A DNA stretch of 44,451 nucleotides. Source: JASFHF01 sp050123375 (GTDB taxonomy: Bacteria > Pseudomonadota > Gammaproteobacteria > UBA12402). The stretch lies in contig JASFHF010000014.1 in the NCBI GenBank assembly GCA_050123375.1, positions 1 through 44,451 of the forward strand. Reading direction: 5' to 3'. Shown one piece after another: positions 33,184-41,767 of the stretch; the first letter of the stretch is position 1; each line of letters opens with the position of its first letter. The translations under genes were made by a program, and so were the position numbers. The notes under the pieces are model-generated. The model searched no databases. It was not told the DNA's origin and saw only the letters and a program-made list of their open reading frames with translations.

Positions 33184-33199
33184 TATATGGGGATTGAAA

Positions 33200-34357
33200 A
33201 TGAAACGAAATTTTGTATTTACTTCTGAATCTGTGTCTGAGGGTCATCCAGATAAAATTGCCGATCAGGTTTCTGATGCGGTGCTTGATGCTATTATCGA
33301 ACAGGATGCGATGGCGCGAGTTGCTTGTGAGACTTTTGTTAAAACCGGCATGGTATTAGTTGGTGGCGAAATTACTACTTCCGCGTGGGTGGATATTGAA
33401 AAATTAACCAGAGATACGATTCGTGAGATTGGATATAACAATTCAGATATGGGATTTGACTGGGAATCTTGCGCAGTTTTGTCTGCGATCGGCAAACAGT
33501 CTCCTGATATTGCTCAAGGTGTTGATGAAACCAGAGCACATGAACAAGGTGCGGGCGATCAAGGCATGATGTTTGGTTATGCAACTAACGAAACTGATGT
33601 ATTAATGCCGGCGCCGATAATTTATGCACATAGGTTAATGAAACGTCAGGCTCTTGTCCGAAAAAATGGTACTTTGCCTTGGCTGCGTCCGGATGCGAAA
33701 AGCCAATTAACTTTTCATTATGTTGACTATAAGCCTGTTGCTATTGATGCGGTAGTTCTTTCTACTCAACATAGAGGTGATATTACGTTGGATGTATTAA
33801 AAGACGCGGTAATGGATGAAATTATTAAACCGACGCTGCCGGAAAAGTGGATTACTAAAGAAACTAAGTTTTATATTAATCCTACAGGTCGATTTGTTGT
33901 TGGTGGGCCGTTAGGAGATAGCGGATTGACCGGGCGTAAAATTATTGTTGATACTTATGGCGGAATGTCGCACCATGGCGGCGGGTGTTTTTCTGGAAAA
34001 GATCCGACCAAAGTTGATCGTTCAGCAACTTATATGATGCGTTATGTTGCTAAAAATATTGTAGCAGCAGGATTAGCAGAGCGATGTGAGCTTCAAGTTT
34101 CTTATGCGATTGGAGTTGCAGAACCAACTTCAATTAATATTAATACTTTTGGTACCAGCAAACTTTCTGATGAAAAGCTTATTGCTTTAATCCGCGAACA
34201 TTTTGAATTGAAACCGCATGGTATTATTGATGAGTTAGATCTAAGAAAACCGATTTATAAATGTACCGCAGCATATGGGCATTTTGGCCGTGAAGAAGAA
34301 GGTTTTTCTTGGGAAAAACTTGATAAAGTTGAAGTGTTAAAAGCAGCGGCGAAATGA
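33200..34357 (+). CDS. metK: S-adenosylmethionine synthetase
   Basis: This cytosolic enzyme makes SAM from Met and ATP. Motifs are SEGHPDKIADQVSDAVLDA, GAGDQGMMFGYA (adenosine loop) and GGGCFSGKDPTKVDRSATYM (P-loop-like). The start at ATG 33200 is favoured over the in-frame TTG at 33194. Length is 385 aa. The stop overlaps the start of rsmE (ATGA). No SAM riboswitch was recognised in the 90-base leader. Confidence 0.96.
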   Translation: MKRNFVFTSESVSEGHPDKIADQVSDAVLDAIIEQDAMARVACETFVKTGMVLVGGEITTSAWVDIEKLTRDTIREIGYNNSDMGFDWESCAVLSAIGKQSPDIAQGVDETRAHEQGAGDQGMMFGYATNETDVLMPAPIIYAHRLMKRQALVRKNGTLPWLRPDAKSQLTFHYVDYKPVAIDAVVLSTQHRGDITLDVLKDAVMDEIIKPTLPEKWITKETKFYINPTGRFVVGGPLGDSGLTGRKIIVDTYGGMSHHGGGCFSGKDPTKVDRSATYMMRYVAKNIVAAGLAERCELQVSYAIGVAEPTSININTFGTSKLSDEKLIALIREHFELKPHGIIDELDLRKPIYKCTAAYGHFGREEEGFSWEKLDKVEVLKAAAK

Positions 34358-35067
34358 TTCACAGAGTTTATCAAGCAATTACTCTTGCAGTTGGTATTGA
34401 AATAGATTTAGATCAGGATGCGGTTAATCATGTTGCTAATGTTTTGCGGCTTAAAGTTAATGAACCATTAATTATTTTTAATGGCAAAGGCGGTGAATAT
34501 TTAGCGAAAATAATCAATATTAAACGCCGGGAAGTAAAAGCTCTGGTTAATGAGTTTAAAAATATTAATCGTGAGTCGGGTTTAAAAATCCATTTAGCGC
34601 AAGGCTTGGTTCTTGGTGATAAGATGGATTTTATTTTACAAAAATTTGTTGAGCTTGGCGGTACGGAAATTACTCCAATAATTGCTGCGCGATGTAATGT
34701 AAAATTATCTGGCGATCGTTGGCGGAAAAAAATTACGCGCTGGCAAAAAATAATTATTAGTGCGTGCGAACAATGCGGCAGAAATATTTTGCCAAAAATT
34801 AATTTGCCGGTAAGTTTTGCGGATTTTGTTACGCAAGATGATTCTAAGACGAAAATCATTTTAGATCCAGCAGGGGAAAATAATATGTCTGCTGTGAATA
34901 TCAAGTCAGATGTTACAGTCATGATAGGTCCCGAAGGCGGTTTTACCAAAGAAGAAATCGAACAAGCAAAAGAACATAATTTTCTTAATGTAAAACTTGG
35001 GCCAAGAGTTTTGCGTGCTGAAACAGCGAGTGTTGCAATAACTTCTATTTTGCAATCGCATTACTGA
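34354..35067 (+). CDS. rsmE: 16S rRNA m3U1498 methyltransferase
   Basis: This SPOUT-class methyltransferase modifies U1498 of 16S rRNA using SAM. An N-terminal PUA-like part (VNHVANVLRLKVNEPLIIFN) precedes the knotted domain with MIGPEGGFTKEEIEQAKE and LGPRVLRAETASVAI. At 237 aa it is typical. It starts inside the metK stop (ATGA), so the SAM maker and a SAM user are translationally coupled. It converges on cca with a 7-base overlap. Confidence 0.94.
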   Translation: MIHRVYQAITLAVGIEIDLDQDAVNHVANVLRLKVNEPLIIFNGKGGEYLAKIINIKRREVKALVNEFKNINRESGLKIHLAQGLVLGDKMDFILQKFVELGGTEITPIIAARCNVKLSGDRWRKKITRWQKIIISACEQCGRNILPKINLPVSFADFVTQDDSKTKIILDPAGENNMSAVNIKSDVTVMIGPEGGFTKEEIEQAKEHNFLNVKLGPRVLRAETASVAITSILQSHY

Positions 35068-36287
35068 GCGTTCCTGGAAGAAGAGTGAATAGTTACAATT
35101 ATTTTTAATCTTGCATCATGAATTGCTTGTGCGATTTGTTGGCCGGAAAATTTTTCTACGATTTTTTTGTTATCAATATTTGCAATGGCAGCAAAAATTT
35201 TTCTTAAATGATCTGCTTCGGGATAAGGTTTGTTCTCGAAGCCAAGGCGTCCGCGTACATCAGCTTCACATGCAATCAAAAATTTTTCAAATCTTTCTGG
35301 TCTGCGAAACGCATCTAATTTTTCTAATAAACGCAAAACTGTGTTGGGAGTTAATTCAAAAGTTTTGTGACATTCGCCGTGATATCGTGCAACTAACTCA
35401 GCTAAATCTTGATATTTGCGCGGCACGTGCAGGCGTTCACACAAAGTTTTAATTAGAGATACGCCGGCTTTTTCATGGCCGTGATGTTTTGGTAATAATT
35501 CTTTGGAGGTTTTGGTTTTACCAAGGTCATGCAATAAAATTGCAAAACGGATGATTGGATCGTCAGACAATTTGACGGCCATTTTTAGCGTTAATAATGT
35601 ATGAATTCCAGAATCAATTTCCGGATGCCAATCAATTGGATTAGGCACCCCAAACAAATTATCAATTTCAGGAAAAATTATTTTTAATGCATTGCAGGAA
35701 CGTAAAACCTCAATGAAACGTTCCGGATGCTTTTCCGATAATGCGCGTTCTAATTCTTGCCAAACCCGTTCGGGAACCAGTGCATCAACTTCGCCGGAAT
35801 CAACCATGTTTTTCATTAACTGCAGAGTTTCTGCTGCAATTTTAAAATCAGCAAAACGCGCAGCAAAACGTGCAACACGTAAAATTCTTACGGGATCTTC
35901 AGCAAAGGCATCTGAAACATGACGCAAAATTTTATTTTTTAAATCTTTTTGTCCGTGAAAAGGATCAATAATCGTTCCATCATCATCTTGTGCAATCGCG
36001 TTGATGGTTAAATCACGGCGTTTTAAATCTTCTTCTAAAGTAACATCAGGACTTGCGTAAAATTCAAATCCGTGATAACCGCGTCCGACTTTCTTTTCAG
36101 TACGCGCTAGCGCGTATTCGTCTTTAGTTTTTGGGTGCAAAAAAACCGGGAATTCTTTACCGACTGGTTTGAAACCTAAATCCAGCATTTGCTGCACCGT
36201 TGCACCGACTACCACCCAATCACGTTCTTTAATTGGGAGGCCTAATAAAGAATCCCTGACGGCGCCGCCTACTAAATATGTTTTCAA
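35061..36287 (-). CDS. cca: CCA-adding tRNA nucleotidyltransferase with HD domain
   Basis: The enzyme builds or repairs the tRNA 3'-CCA end. N-terminal MKTYLVGGAVRDSLLG and RRDLTINAIAQD with EDPVRILRVARFAARF mark the class II polymerase head. The HD domain LLHDLGKTK with HHGHEKAG gives the phosphohydrolase activity of gammaproteobacterial Cca. The metal-binding pair is read as ERD rather than the DRD of E. coli, a conservative change. Length is 408 aa. It converges on rsmE. Confidence 0.94.
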   Translation of the reverse strand: MKTYLVGGAVRDSLLGLPIKERDWVVVGATVQQMLDLGFKPVGKEFPVFLHPKTKDEYALARTEKKVGRGYHGFEFYASPDVTLEEDLKRRDLTINAIAQDDDGTIIDPFHGQKDLKNKILRHVSDAFAEDPVRILRVARFAARFADFKIAAETLQLMKNMVDSGEVDALVPERVWQELERALSEKHPERFIEVLRSCNALKIIFPEIDNLFGVPNPIDWHPEIDSGIHTLLTLKMAVKLSDDPIIRFAILLHDLGKTKTSKELLPKHHGHEKAGVSLIKTLCERLHVPRKYQDLAELVARYHGECHKTFELTPNTVLRLLEKLDAFRRPERFEKFLIACEADVRGRLGFENKPYPEADHLRKIFAAIANIDNKKIVEKFSGQQIAQAIHDARLKIIVTIHSSSRNAQ

Positions 36288-36324
36288 AGTTTATCTCTGT
36301 GAGTAATATTTATCATAACATCAA

Positions 36325-36726
36325 TTAGCGAATTAAATGTTGAATAAAAGTGAATAACGCCATCATACTGCCGATGATTGTTATGATAATCATAGTATGA
36401 CGATTAAATGTTTTATTTATTTCAGCTCTCATTTCGGCTCTCATTTCAGCTCGCTCGGTTCTCATTTCAGTTTCCATTTTAAGTGTTTGCTTTTCAAGCT
36501 GATGAGTATGTTCTGCAAATTGTTGTTTAGATTCGCGCATCTGTTGATCAAATCGTCTGCTGGATTCTCTAAGTACGTCTTCAATCATTTTATCCACCTC
36601 GCTTTTAATATATATATTATGTGACAGAGTTTCAGCTAGTGATTCAGCGTGAATTTCACTTTGAAGCACGCCTCCATTTTCTAGCATTTTAGCATAATTT
36701 AAAGTGTCAAAAACCAGTTTTTGCAT
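36325..36726 (-). CDS. Coiled-coil protein with C-terminal membrane anchor (DUF1640-like)
   Basis: The 133-residue protein starts KLVFDTLNYAKMLENGGV, which resembles the DUF1640/CCDC90 N-terminus. It continues with a long heptad-rich helix (about 45-105, including repeats of TEMRTERAEMRAEMRAE) and ends in a membrane helix (about 110-130, IIITIIGSMMALFTFIQHLI). Relatives are membrane-anchored coiled coils of unknown role, one branch being mitochondrial calcium-uniporter regulators. The repeated RAEMRAE units are near-identical at DNA level and could vary in number. Lone gene between cca and psd. Confidence 0.7.
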   Translation of the reverse strand: MQKLVFDTLNYAKMLENGGVLQSEIHAESLAETLSHNIYIKSEVDKMIEDVLRESSRRFDQQMRESKQQFAEHTHQLEKQTLKMETEMRTERAEMRAEMRAEINKTFNRHTMIIITIIGSMMALFTFIQHLIR

Positions 36727-36887
36727 TATTTTTACCCCTTTTCATTATGTGTTTTAAGTGCAAATGTGAAATTAGCACATCTGATTTTTAAAAAATAGCG
36801 TAGAAAATACGGGTGCAAATTAGTGGATTAATGATTAACCGATAGTTTACAATTTACTATAATGATTTTCATTTGTATAATTAATTT

Positions 36888-37739
36888 ATGTTAGAGCAAT
36901 TATTGGTTTTATTACAATACTTTATTCCAAAGCATTTATTATCGCGGTTGATAGGTTTTGCTGCCGATTCTGAATGGGCATGGCTGAAAGATTTGATGAT
37001 CAATTGGTTCATTAAGCGTTATAAAGTGGATATGAGTATTGCAGCAGTCCCATCGGTCTCAGATTATACTACATTTAATAATTTTTTTATTCGCAAATTA
37101 AAAGCTGACCTGAGACCAATTGCAGATGCGCCTGGAGTGATTGTAAGTCCGGTTGATGGTACTGTTAGCCAGTTTGGCGAAATTGCTCAAGGTCGGTTAA
37201 TTCAGGCGAAAGGGATGGATTATAGTTTGGATGGTCTTCTAGGCGGAACAGAATTTGAACAGCAGTTTTGGCAAGGGCAATTCATTACTCTTTATCTATC
37301 CCCTAAAGATTATCATCGTGTACATATGCCGTTTACTGGAAAATTGTTAAAGATGATCTATGTGCCAGGCAGCTTGTTTGCGGTTAATCGAGCTTCATCG
37401 AACCAGATACCTGCAATTTTTGCTAAAAATGAGCGAGTTATTTGCATGTTTGAGACAGAAATCGGTAAAATGGCAGTCATTATGGTTGGAGCGATGATAG
37501 TTGCCGGCATTAATACAATTTGGGCGGGCAAGGTGATGCCGAACAAAGATAATTCAGTAAAATCATATATTTATAATGATGTTACGTTGCGGCGCGGCCA
37601 AGAAATGGGTTACTTTTCTATGGGTTCTACAGTTATTATACTATTCGAACCTAACCGGATGCATTGGGATTCTGATTTATATCTTAATAAATCAATCAAA
37701 TACGGCCAAAAAATCGGTATTTCAATTGGCTGTCTCTAA
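36888..37739 (+). CDS. psd: Phosphatidylserine decarboxylase
   Basis: This inner-membrane pyruvoyl enzyme makes phosphatidylethanolamine from phosphatidylserine. It carries FFIRKLKADLRPI, VSPVDGTVSQFGEI, KDYHRVHMPFTG and, near the C-terminus, YFSMGSTVIILFE. There the G-S-T site is self-cleaved and the Ser becomes pyruvoyl. The length of 283 aa is typical. No strong ribosome site is seen before ATG 36888; a -10 (TATAAT near 36876) lies only about 10 bases ahead, so a short or leaderless transcript is possible. Confidence 0.94.
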   Translation: MLEQLLVLLQYFIPKHLLSRLIGFAADSEWAWLKDLMINWFIKRYKVDMSIAAVPSVSDYTTFNNFFIRKLKADLRPIADAPGVIVSPVDGTVSQFGEIAQGRLIQAKGMDYSLDGLLGGTEFEQQFWQGQFITLYLSPKDYHRVHMPFTGKLLKMIYVPGSLFAVNRASSNQIPAIFAKNERVICMFETEIGKMAVIMVGAMIVAGINTIWAGKVMPNKDNSVKSYIYNDVTLRRGQEMGYFSMGSTVIILFEPNRMHWDSDLYLNKSIKYGQKIGISIGCL

Positions 37740-37840
37740 ATGGTCATACTATAATTATTTTGCTTTAGCGACAACAACAATTCAGAACGTGTGTGATATT
37801 GTAATTGAAGGATTAATTAAATAAATATAGGTGAAAGATT

Positions 37841-38572
37841 ATGCTAAAAGGAAAGACAACAAAGACAACAAAGAAAATAAAGAAAATAAAGAAAATAAAG
37901 AAAATAAAGAAAATAAAGAAAATAAAGAAAATAAAGAAATCCAAAGGCAATCTAGAGAAAGAGGTAGTTCCAAATAAAAGAGATAAAAAGAAAATAGATC
38001 TAAAGAAGCGAAAAGAAATACAAAGCAAATTTAGTAGAATTCATAACAATGCAGCTATTGATGAATTAAAAAAGAAGATAGAAAATTTTTTTAAAAAAGA
38101 AAAAAATGTTTTTTTTACTTTATCGCTCCGGACGCAAGATGAAGAACCAAAAAATCGATTTATTTTCAATCAAGAAATTGATGCAACCAAAAGACCATTT
38201 GCGGTGAAATTTTTTAAAGCAAAAACCAAAAATAAAAAAGAAAGAATAATAGAATTACATGTGGATCCAACAGGCATTTCGGTACCAGATGTAGAGAAAA
38301 AAAATATTGAAAATGCGATTGAGCAAATAGCAAAAACAGTTAAAGCATCAGGATGGAAAAAAGTCTCAATTAATAAAGATGCATTGCCTGAAAAAGATCG
38401 TGAGATATTATTTAAACAGTTGTGCAAAGAGTTGAAAAAAATAACGGGTCTTACTGTGTTAAATGAAAAAACTCAAAAACAACAATATACACCACATACA
38501 CAAGTCGAGATGCTGCAAAAGCATGGAAATCAGAAACCAAACCAAACAAATATAAATAAACCGAAGGTTTAA
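37841..38572 (+). CDS. Lysine-rich hypothetical protein with N-terminal KIK repeat
   Basis: The 243-residue product begins with a tandem Lys-Ile-Lys array (about residues 10-31) encoded by a 9-bp microsatellite, then a basic linker (NKRDKKKIDLKKRKEIQ). A folded-looking C-terminal part follows (about 75-220): HVDPTGISVPDVEKKNIENA, TVKASGWKKVSINKD and ILFKQLCKELKKITGLTV. The last pattern loosely recalls LPD7-type domains of large mobile-element proteins, with low confidence. It has no signal peptide. GGTGAAAG precedes the ATG by 5 bases. It may be a nucleic-acid-binding or secreted protein. Confidence 0.65.
   Translation: MLKGKTTKTTKKIKKIKKIKKIKKIKKIKKIKKSKGNLEKEVVPNKRDKKKIDLKKRKEIQSKFSRIHNNAAIDELKKKIENFFKKEKNVFFTLSLRTQDEEPKNRFIFNQEIDATKRPFAVKFFKAKTKNKKERIIELHVDPTGISVPDVEKKNIENAIEQIAKTVKASGWKKVSINKDALPEKDREILFKQLCKELKKITGLTVLNEKTQKQQYTPHTQVEMLQKHGNQKPNQTNINKPKV
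37852..37941 (+). repeat. 9-bp tandem repeat (AAAGAAAAT x7) inside a coding region
   Basis: Seven exact AAAGAAAAT units occupy 37870-37932, flanked by two AAAGACAAC units (37852-37869) and a degenerate AAAGAAATC unit. Each unit is three codons, so gain or loss changes length without shifting frame. Confidence 0.95.
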
Positions 38573-38583
38573 AACAAACAAAA

Positions 38584-38652
38584 GGGGTCGCATCTTCACT
38601 CATTACATGATGCAACATACATGGCATATGTAATGAGTGAAGATGCGACCCC
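38584..38652. repeat. Long perfect hairpin with GGGGTC/GACCCC ends
   Basis: The 25-bp perfect arms are 38584-38608 (GGGGTCGCATCTTCACTCAT at start) and 38628-38652, with a 19-base loop. It lies after the lysine-rich gene and before the gcv promoter. The GGGGTC ends recall the four 130-bp elements but the rest differs. It may serve as a terminator or be a REP-type unit. Confidence 0.8.
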
Positions 38653-38692
38653 CAATTAACATATCGTTAAAATCTTACAATATCTATTGAGC

Positions 38693-38760
38693 TTATTCAA
38701 AAATCTAGTATACTATGGCCTGTCTATTTCCACGATTTCACACCAAATAGGAGAAAAACA
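38693..38760 (+). promoter_or_regulatory. Promoter and leader of the gcv operon
   Basis: A TTGAGC hexamer, a 16-base spacer and TATACT (about 38691-38718) precede the gcvT start. AGGAG lies 7 bases before the ATG. The leader is only about 35 bases, too short for a tandem glycine riboswitch. Confidence 0.55.
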
Positions 38761-39870
38761 ATGGGTAAAAAGACTCCTTTATATGAGGCCCACCTTGCGG
38801 CCGGAGCAAAAATAGTAGATTTTTTCGGTTGGGATATGCCATTGAATTATGGTTCTCAGATTGAAGAACACCATGCAGTACGTAACGATGTTGGGATGTT
38901 TGATGTGTCCCATATGACAGTTGTTGATATTCATGGTCCAGGGGCGCATGATTTCCTGCTCTATTTGCTGCCTAACAATATTGATAAATTAAAAGAACCC
39001 GGCGAGGCGTTATACACATGTATGATGAATGAAAAGGCAGGTATCATTGATGACTTGATTGTTTATCGCTTTACTAAAGATATTTATCGCTTAGTAGTGA
39101 ATTGCGGCACCAGAGAAAAAGATCTTGCCTGGTTCCGTAAAAAAGCACATGATTATGCGGTTGAAATTATCGAACGGCCTGAATTTGCTTTAATCGCAAT
39201 TCAAGGGCCAAATGCACGTGAAAAAGCAATGCAGGTAATGACTGCTAAACAGGCAAAGGCTGCAGCGACATTAGATAAGCCGTTTTCGGCAATTGAAGTT
39301 GATGGTTGGTATATTGCCCGTACTGGTTATACTGGTGAAGATGGTTTCGAGATTATGATTCCTCAGGAGCAAGCAACAGATTTTTGGAATGCTTTACTCA
39401 AACATGGAGTTCAGCCTTGTGGTCTCGGAGCGCGTGATACTTTGCGTTTAGAAGCTGGTTTTGATTTGTCAGGAACAGATATGGATGAGTCAGTTACCCC
39501 ATTAGAATCGAATTTAGCCTGGACAATTGCCTGGGAGCCTGAAAATCGTGATTTTGTTGGCCGAGCCGCTTTAGCCAAGCAAAAAGCAGCGGGAGCTAAA
39601 ACCAGACTTGCAGGAATAGTTTTGCTGGATAAAGGGGTTTTACGTAATCATTTAAAAGTTGTTTGTGACGACAAGGGTGAAGGGGAAATTACCAGTGGCG
39701 CTTTTTCACCGACACTGCAGCGTGGTATTGCTTTAGCGCGTATACCAAAAGAAGTCAAAAAAGATGAGATTTGTAAAGTTGAAGTGCGTGGTAAACTGTT
39801 ATCGGCACAAGTAATTAGAGTACCGTTTGTGCGTGGCGGCAAAGCGAACTTTGAATTGATTGAAAATTAA
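38761..39870 (+). CDS. gcvT: Glycine cleavage system T protein (aminomethyltransferase)
   Basis: T protein moves the methylene group from the lipoyl arm of H protein to tetrahydrofolate, releasing ammonia. Motifs are FFGWDMPLNYG, GMFDVSHMTV, GLGARDTLRLEAGF and the C-terminal barrel with PFVRGGKANF. The length of 369 aa is normal. It is first in the operon T-H-PA-PB and is preceded by its own promoter. Confidence 0.95.
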   Translation: MGKKTPLYEAHLAAGAKIVDFFGWDMPLNYGSQIEEHHAVRNDVGMFDVSHMTVVDIHGPGAHDFLLYLLPNNIDKLKEPGEALYTCMMNEKAGIIDDLIVYRFTKDIYRLVVNCGTREKDLAWFRKKAHDYAVEIIERPEFALIAIQGPNAREKAMQVMTAKQAKAAATLDKPFSAIEVDGWYIARTGYTGEDGFEIMIPQEQATDFWNALLKHGVQPCGLGARDTLRLEAGFDLSGTDMDESVTPLESNLAWTIAWEPENRDFVGRAALAKQKAAGAKTRLAGIVLLDKGVLRNHLKVVCDDKGEGEITSGAFSPTLQRGIALARIPKEVKKDEICKVEVRGKLLSAQVIRVPFVRGGKANFELIEN

Positions 39871-39886
39871 CATAGGAGAAAAGGTA

Positions 39887-40276
39887 ATGAGTAATAATGT
39901 TCCAGAAGATTTGCGTTATACAAAAAGTCACGAATGGGTAAAATTAACTGATGAAGGTGTGTGTTTAATCGGTATTACAGATCACGCTCAAGGTATGTTG
40001 GGTGATATAGTTTTTGTCGATTTACCTGCTGCAGATACAGAAGTAGCTGCAGAAGAAGAATGCTGCACCATAGAATCAGTTAAAGCAGCTTCGGATGTTT
40101 ATGCTCCGATTGCTGGTACGATTGTTGAAGCCAATTCCAAATTAGAAAGTTCACCTAATGTAGTTAATAGTGATCCTTATGGTGATGGTTGGTTATTTAA
40201 AATCAAACCGAAAAATTTAGAAGATGTTAATAGTTTAATGACAGCAGAAGAGTACAAAAAGCTTGAAGAAGAATAG
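39887..40276 (+). CDS. gcvH: Glycine cleavage system H protein
   Basis: H protein is the lipoylated shuttle of the complex. The lipoyl-domain segment EECCTIESVKAASDVYAPI contains the modified Lys after ESV. N-terminal LRYTKSHEWVKL and ITDHAQGMLGDIVFVDLP are standard. The start at ATG 39887 (129 aa) is chosen from AGGAG 9 bases upstream; an earlier in-frame start inside gcvT would add nine residues. It is 16 bases from gcvT. Confidence 0.95.
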   Translation: MSNNVPEDLRYTKSHEWVKLTDEGVCLIGITDHAQGMLGDIVFVDLPAADTEVAAEEECCTIESVKAASDVYAPIAGTIVEANSKLESSPNVVNSDPYGDGWLFKIKPKNLEDVNSLMTAEEYKKLEEE

Positions 40277-40389
40277 GAGTTTATTCAGCGTATAATCTTG
40301 AAGGTTATGAGAACGTTCAGTAAATCTACAGCATTAATGAGCGTTCCTGGAAAAGCACTAAATAAGTTACAAGAATAGGAGTAATAGTT

Positions 40390-41754
40390 ATGCCGTTTAT
40401 TCCACATACTGATGAAGAAATTCGCGCAATGCTTACTGCCATTGGTGTTGATTCTATTGAGGAATTGTTTGATGAAATTCCTCAAAATCTAAAAATCGAC
40501 ACAAAAGATTTGCAAGGTATTCCAAGCGCGATGTCGGAGATAGAAGTTAATCGTTTAATGAAAACGCGCGCTGATGAAAATAAGAATAAATTATGTTTTG
40601 TAGGCGCGGGAGCTTATGAACATCACATTCCAGCTCCGATTTGGGAGATTGCCGGACGTGGTGAATTTATGACGGCTTATACGCCATATCAAGCAGAAGC
40701 TAGCCAAGGTGGATTACAGCTTTTATATGAATACCAAACAATGATGGCTAGTTTAACCGGCATGGAGGTGTCTAATGCTTCTATGTATGACGGCGCTTCA
40801 GGTTTGGCTGAAGCAGTTTTAATGGCAGTTAGATGCAATAAAAAATCTAAGTCCAAATGCATTTTAATGCCTAGTACAGTTCATCCTCATTATCGGCAAA
40901 CTGTAACCTCAATAGTATCTCATCAGGGAATTAAAATTATTGAATTGCCATTTGATGGAACTACTGGAACTACGCAATTAGCCAGCTTAAAAGATTATGA
41001 GGGCGAAGATATTACGGCATTGGTTATTCCACAGCCTAATTTCTTTGGTTGTTTAGAGGAAGTTGACGCGCTAACCGATTGGGCGAAAGAGCATAATGTT
41101 ATTTCAATTGCGGTAGTGAATCCTATGTCTCTAGCTTTGTTTAAAGAGCCTGGCAAGTGGGGAGAACAAGGTGTGGATATAGTTTGCGGCGAAGGTCAGC
41201 CGTTTGGTTCCCCATTATCAGTTGGCGGTCCGTATTTTGGCTTTTTATGCACGAAGATGGCTTATGCACGTCAAATGCCGGGGCGAATTATTGGACGTAC
41301 TTCTGATGAAAATGGTAATCGTGGCTTTGTTTTAACTTTACAAGCGCGAGAACAACATATTCGACGCGCCAAAGCTACTTCCAATATTTGTAGCAATGAA
41401 GGTTTAATGGTTGCTGCAGCGACAATATATATGAGTTTGCTCGGTCCACGCGGATTACGTAAAGTTGCTGCTGCTTGTCATGCTCAAACTAGAAAATTAG
41501 TTAAAAAACTTGAGAAACTTGATAAAGTCAGTTTGCGTTTCAATAATCTTTATTTTTACGAAGTTGTTTTGCATTTACCAGAGAAGGCTTCCGAAGTTAT
41601 TGCTGCGATGGATGCAAAAAACATTATGGCTGGATTTGATTTGGGTTCAGTTTACCAGGGCATGGAAAATGCTTTGTTAGTTTGTTGCACCGAGACAAAA
41701 ACAGATGAAGATATTGATTTGTATGTGAAGTGTTTAGAAGAAATTTTGAAATAA
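40390..41754 (+). CDS. gcvPA: Glycine decarboxylase subunit 1 (P protein alpha)
   Basis: This is the N-terminal half of the split PLP-dependent P protein (454 aa). It begins PFIPHTDEEIRAMLTAIG and carries YQAEASQGGLQLLYEYQTMM, NASMYDGASGLAEAVLMA and EGQPFGSPLSVGGPYFGF. It has no PLP lysine; the catalytic lysine is in the partner subunit. GGAG lies about 7 bases upstream of the ATG. A 113-base gap after gcvH is the largest in the operon and shows no clear signal. Confidence 0.95.
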   Translation: MPFIPHTDEEIRAMLTAIGVDSIEELFDEIPQNLKIDTKDLQGIPSAMSEIEVNRLMKTRADENKNKLCFVGAGAYEHHIPAPIWEIAGRGEFMTAYTPYQAEASQGGLQLLYEYQTMMASLTGMEVSNASMYDGASGLAEAVLMAVRCNKKSKSKCILMPSTVHPHYRQTVTSIVSHQGIKIIELPFDGTTGTTQLASLKDYEGEDITALVIPQPNFFGCLEEVDALTDWAKEHNVISIAVVNPMSLALFKEPGKWGEQGVDIVCGEGQPFGSPLSVGGPYFGFLCTKMAYARQMPGRIIGRTSDENGNRGFVLTLQAREQHIRRAKATSNICSNEGLMVAAATIYMSLLGPRGLRKVAAACHAQTRKLVKKLEKLDKVSLRFNNLYFYEVVLHLPEKASEVIAAMDAKNIMAGFDLGSVYQGMENALLVCCTETKTDEDIDLYVKCLEEILK

Positions 41755-41767
41755 GCGGGAGAAGATT

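Noticed and set aside
33107..33199. SAM riboswitch upstream of metK.
   Set aside because: Only a small GGTGTCTGACACC palindrome is present; the space is too short for a SAM-I aptamer.
34428..34949. A 173-codon open frame opposite rsmE.
   Set aside because: It lies wholly within a confident SPOUT methyltransferase gene and shows no family motif.
37852..37941. CRISPR-like array.
   Set aside because: The units are 9 bp, directly adjacent without spacers, and lie in a reading frame: a microsatellite.
38653..38760. Glycine riboswitch before gcvT.
   Set aside because: The leader after the likely -10 is only about 35-40 bases and lacks the conserved riboswitch segments.
35060..40350. TGAGCGTTCCTGGAA occurs at 35066 and again near 40338.
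   Set aside because: Fifteen identical bases in an AT-rich 44-kb window can arise by chance, and the flanks do not match.
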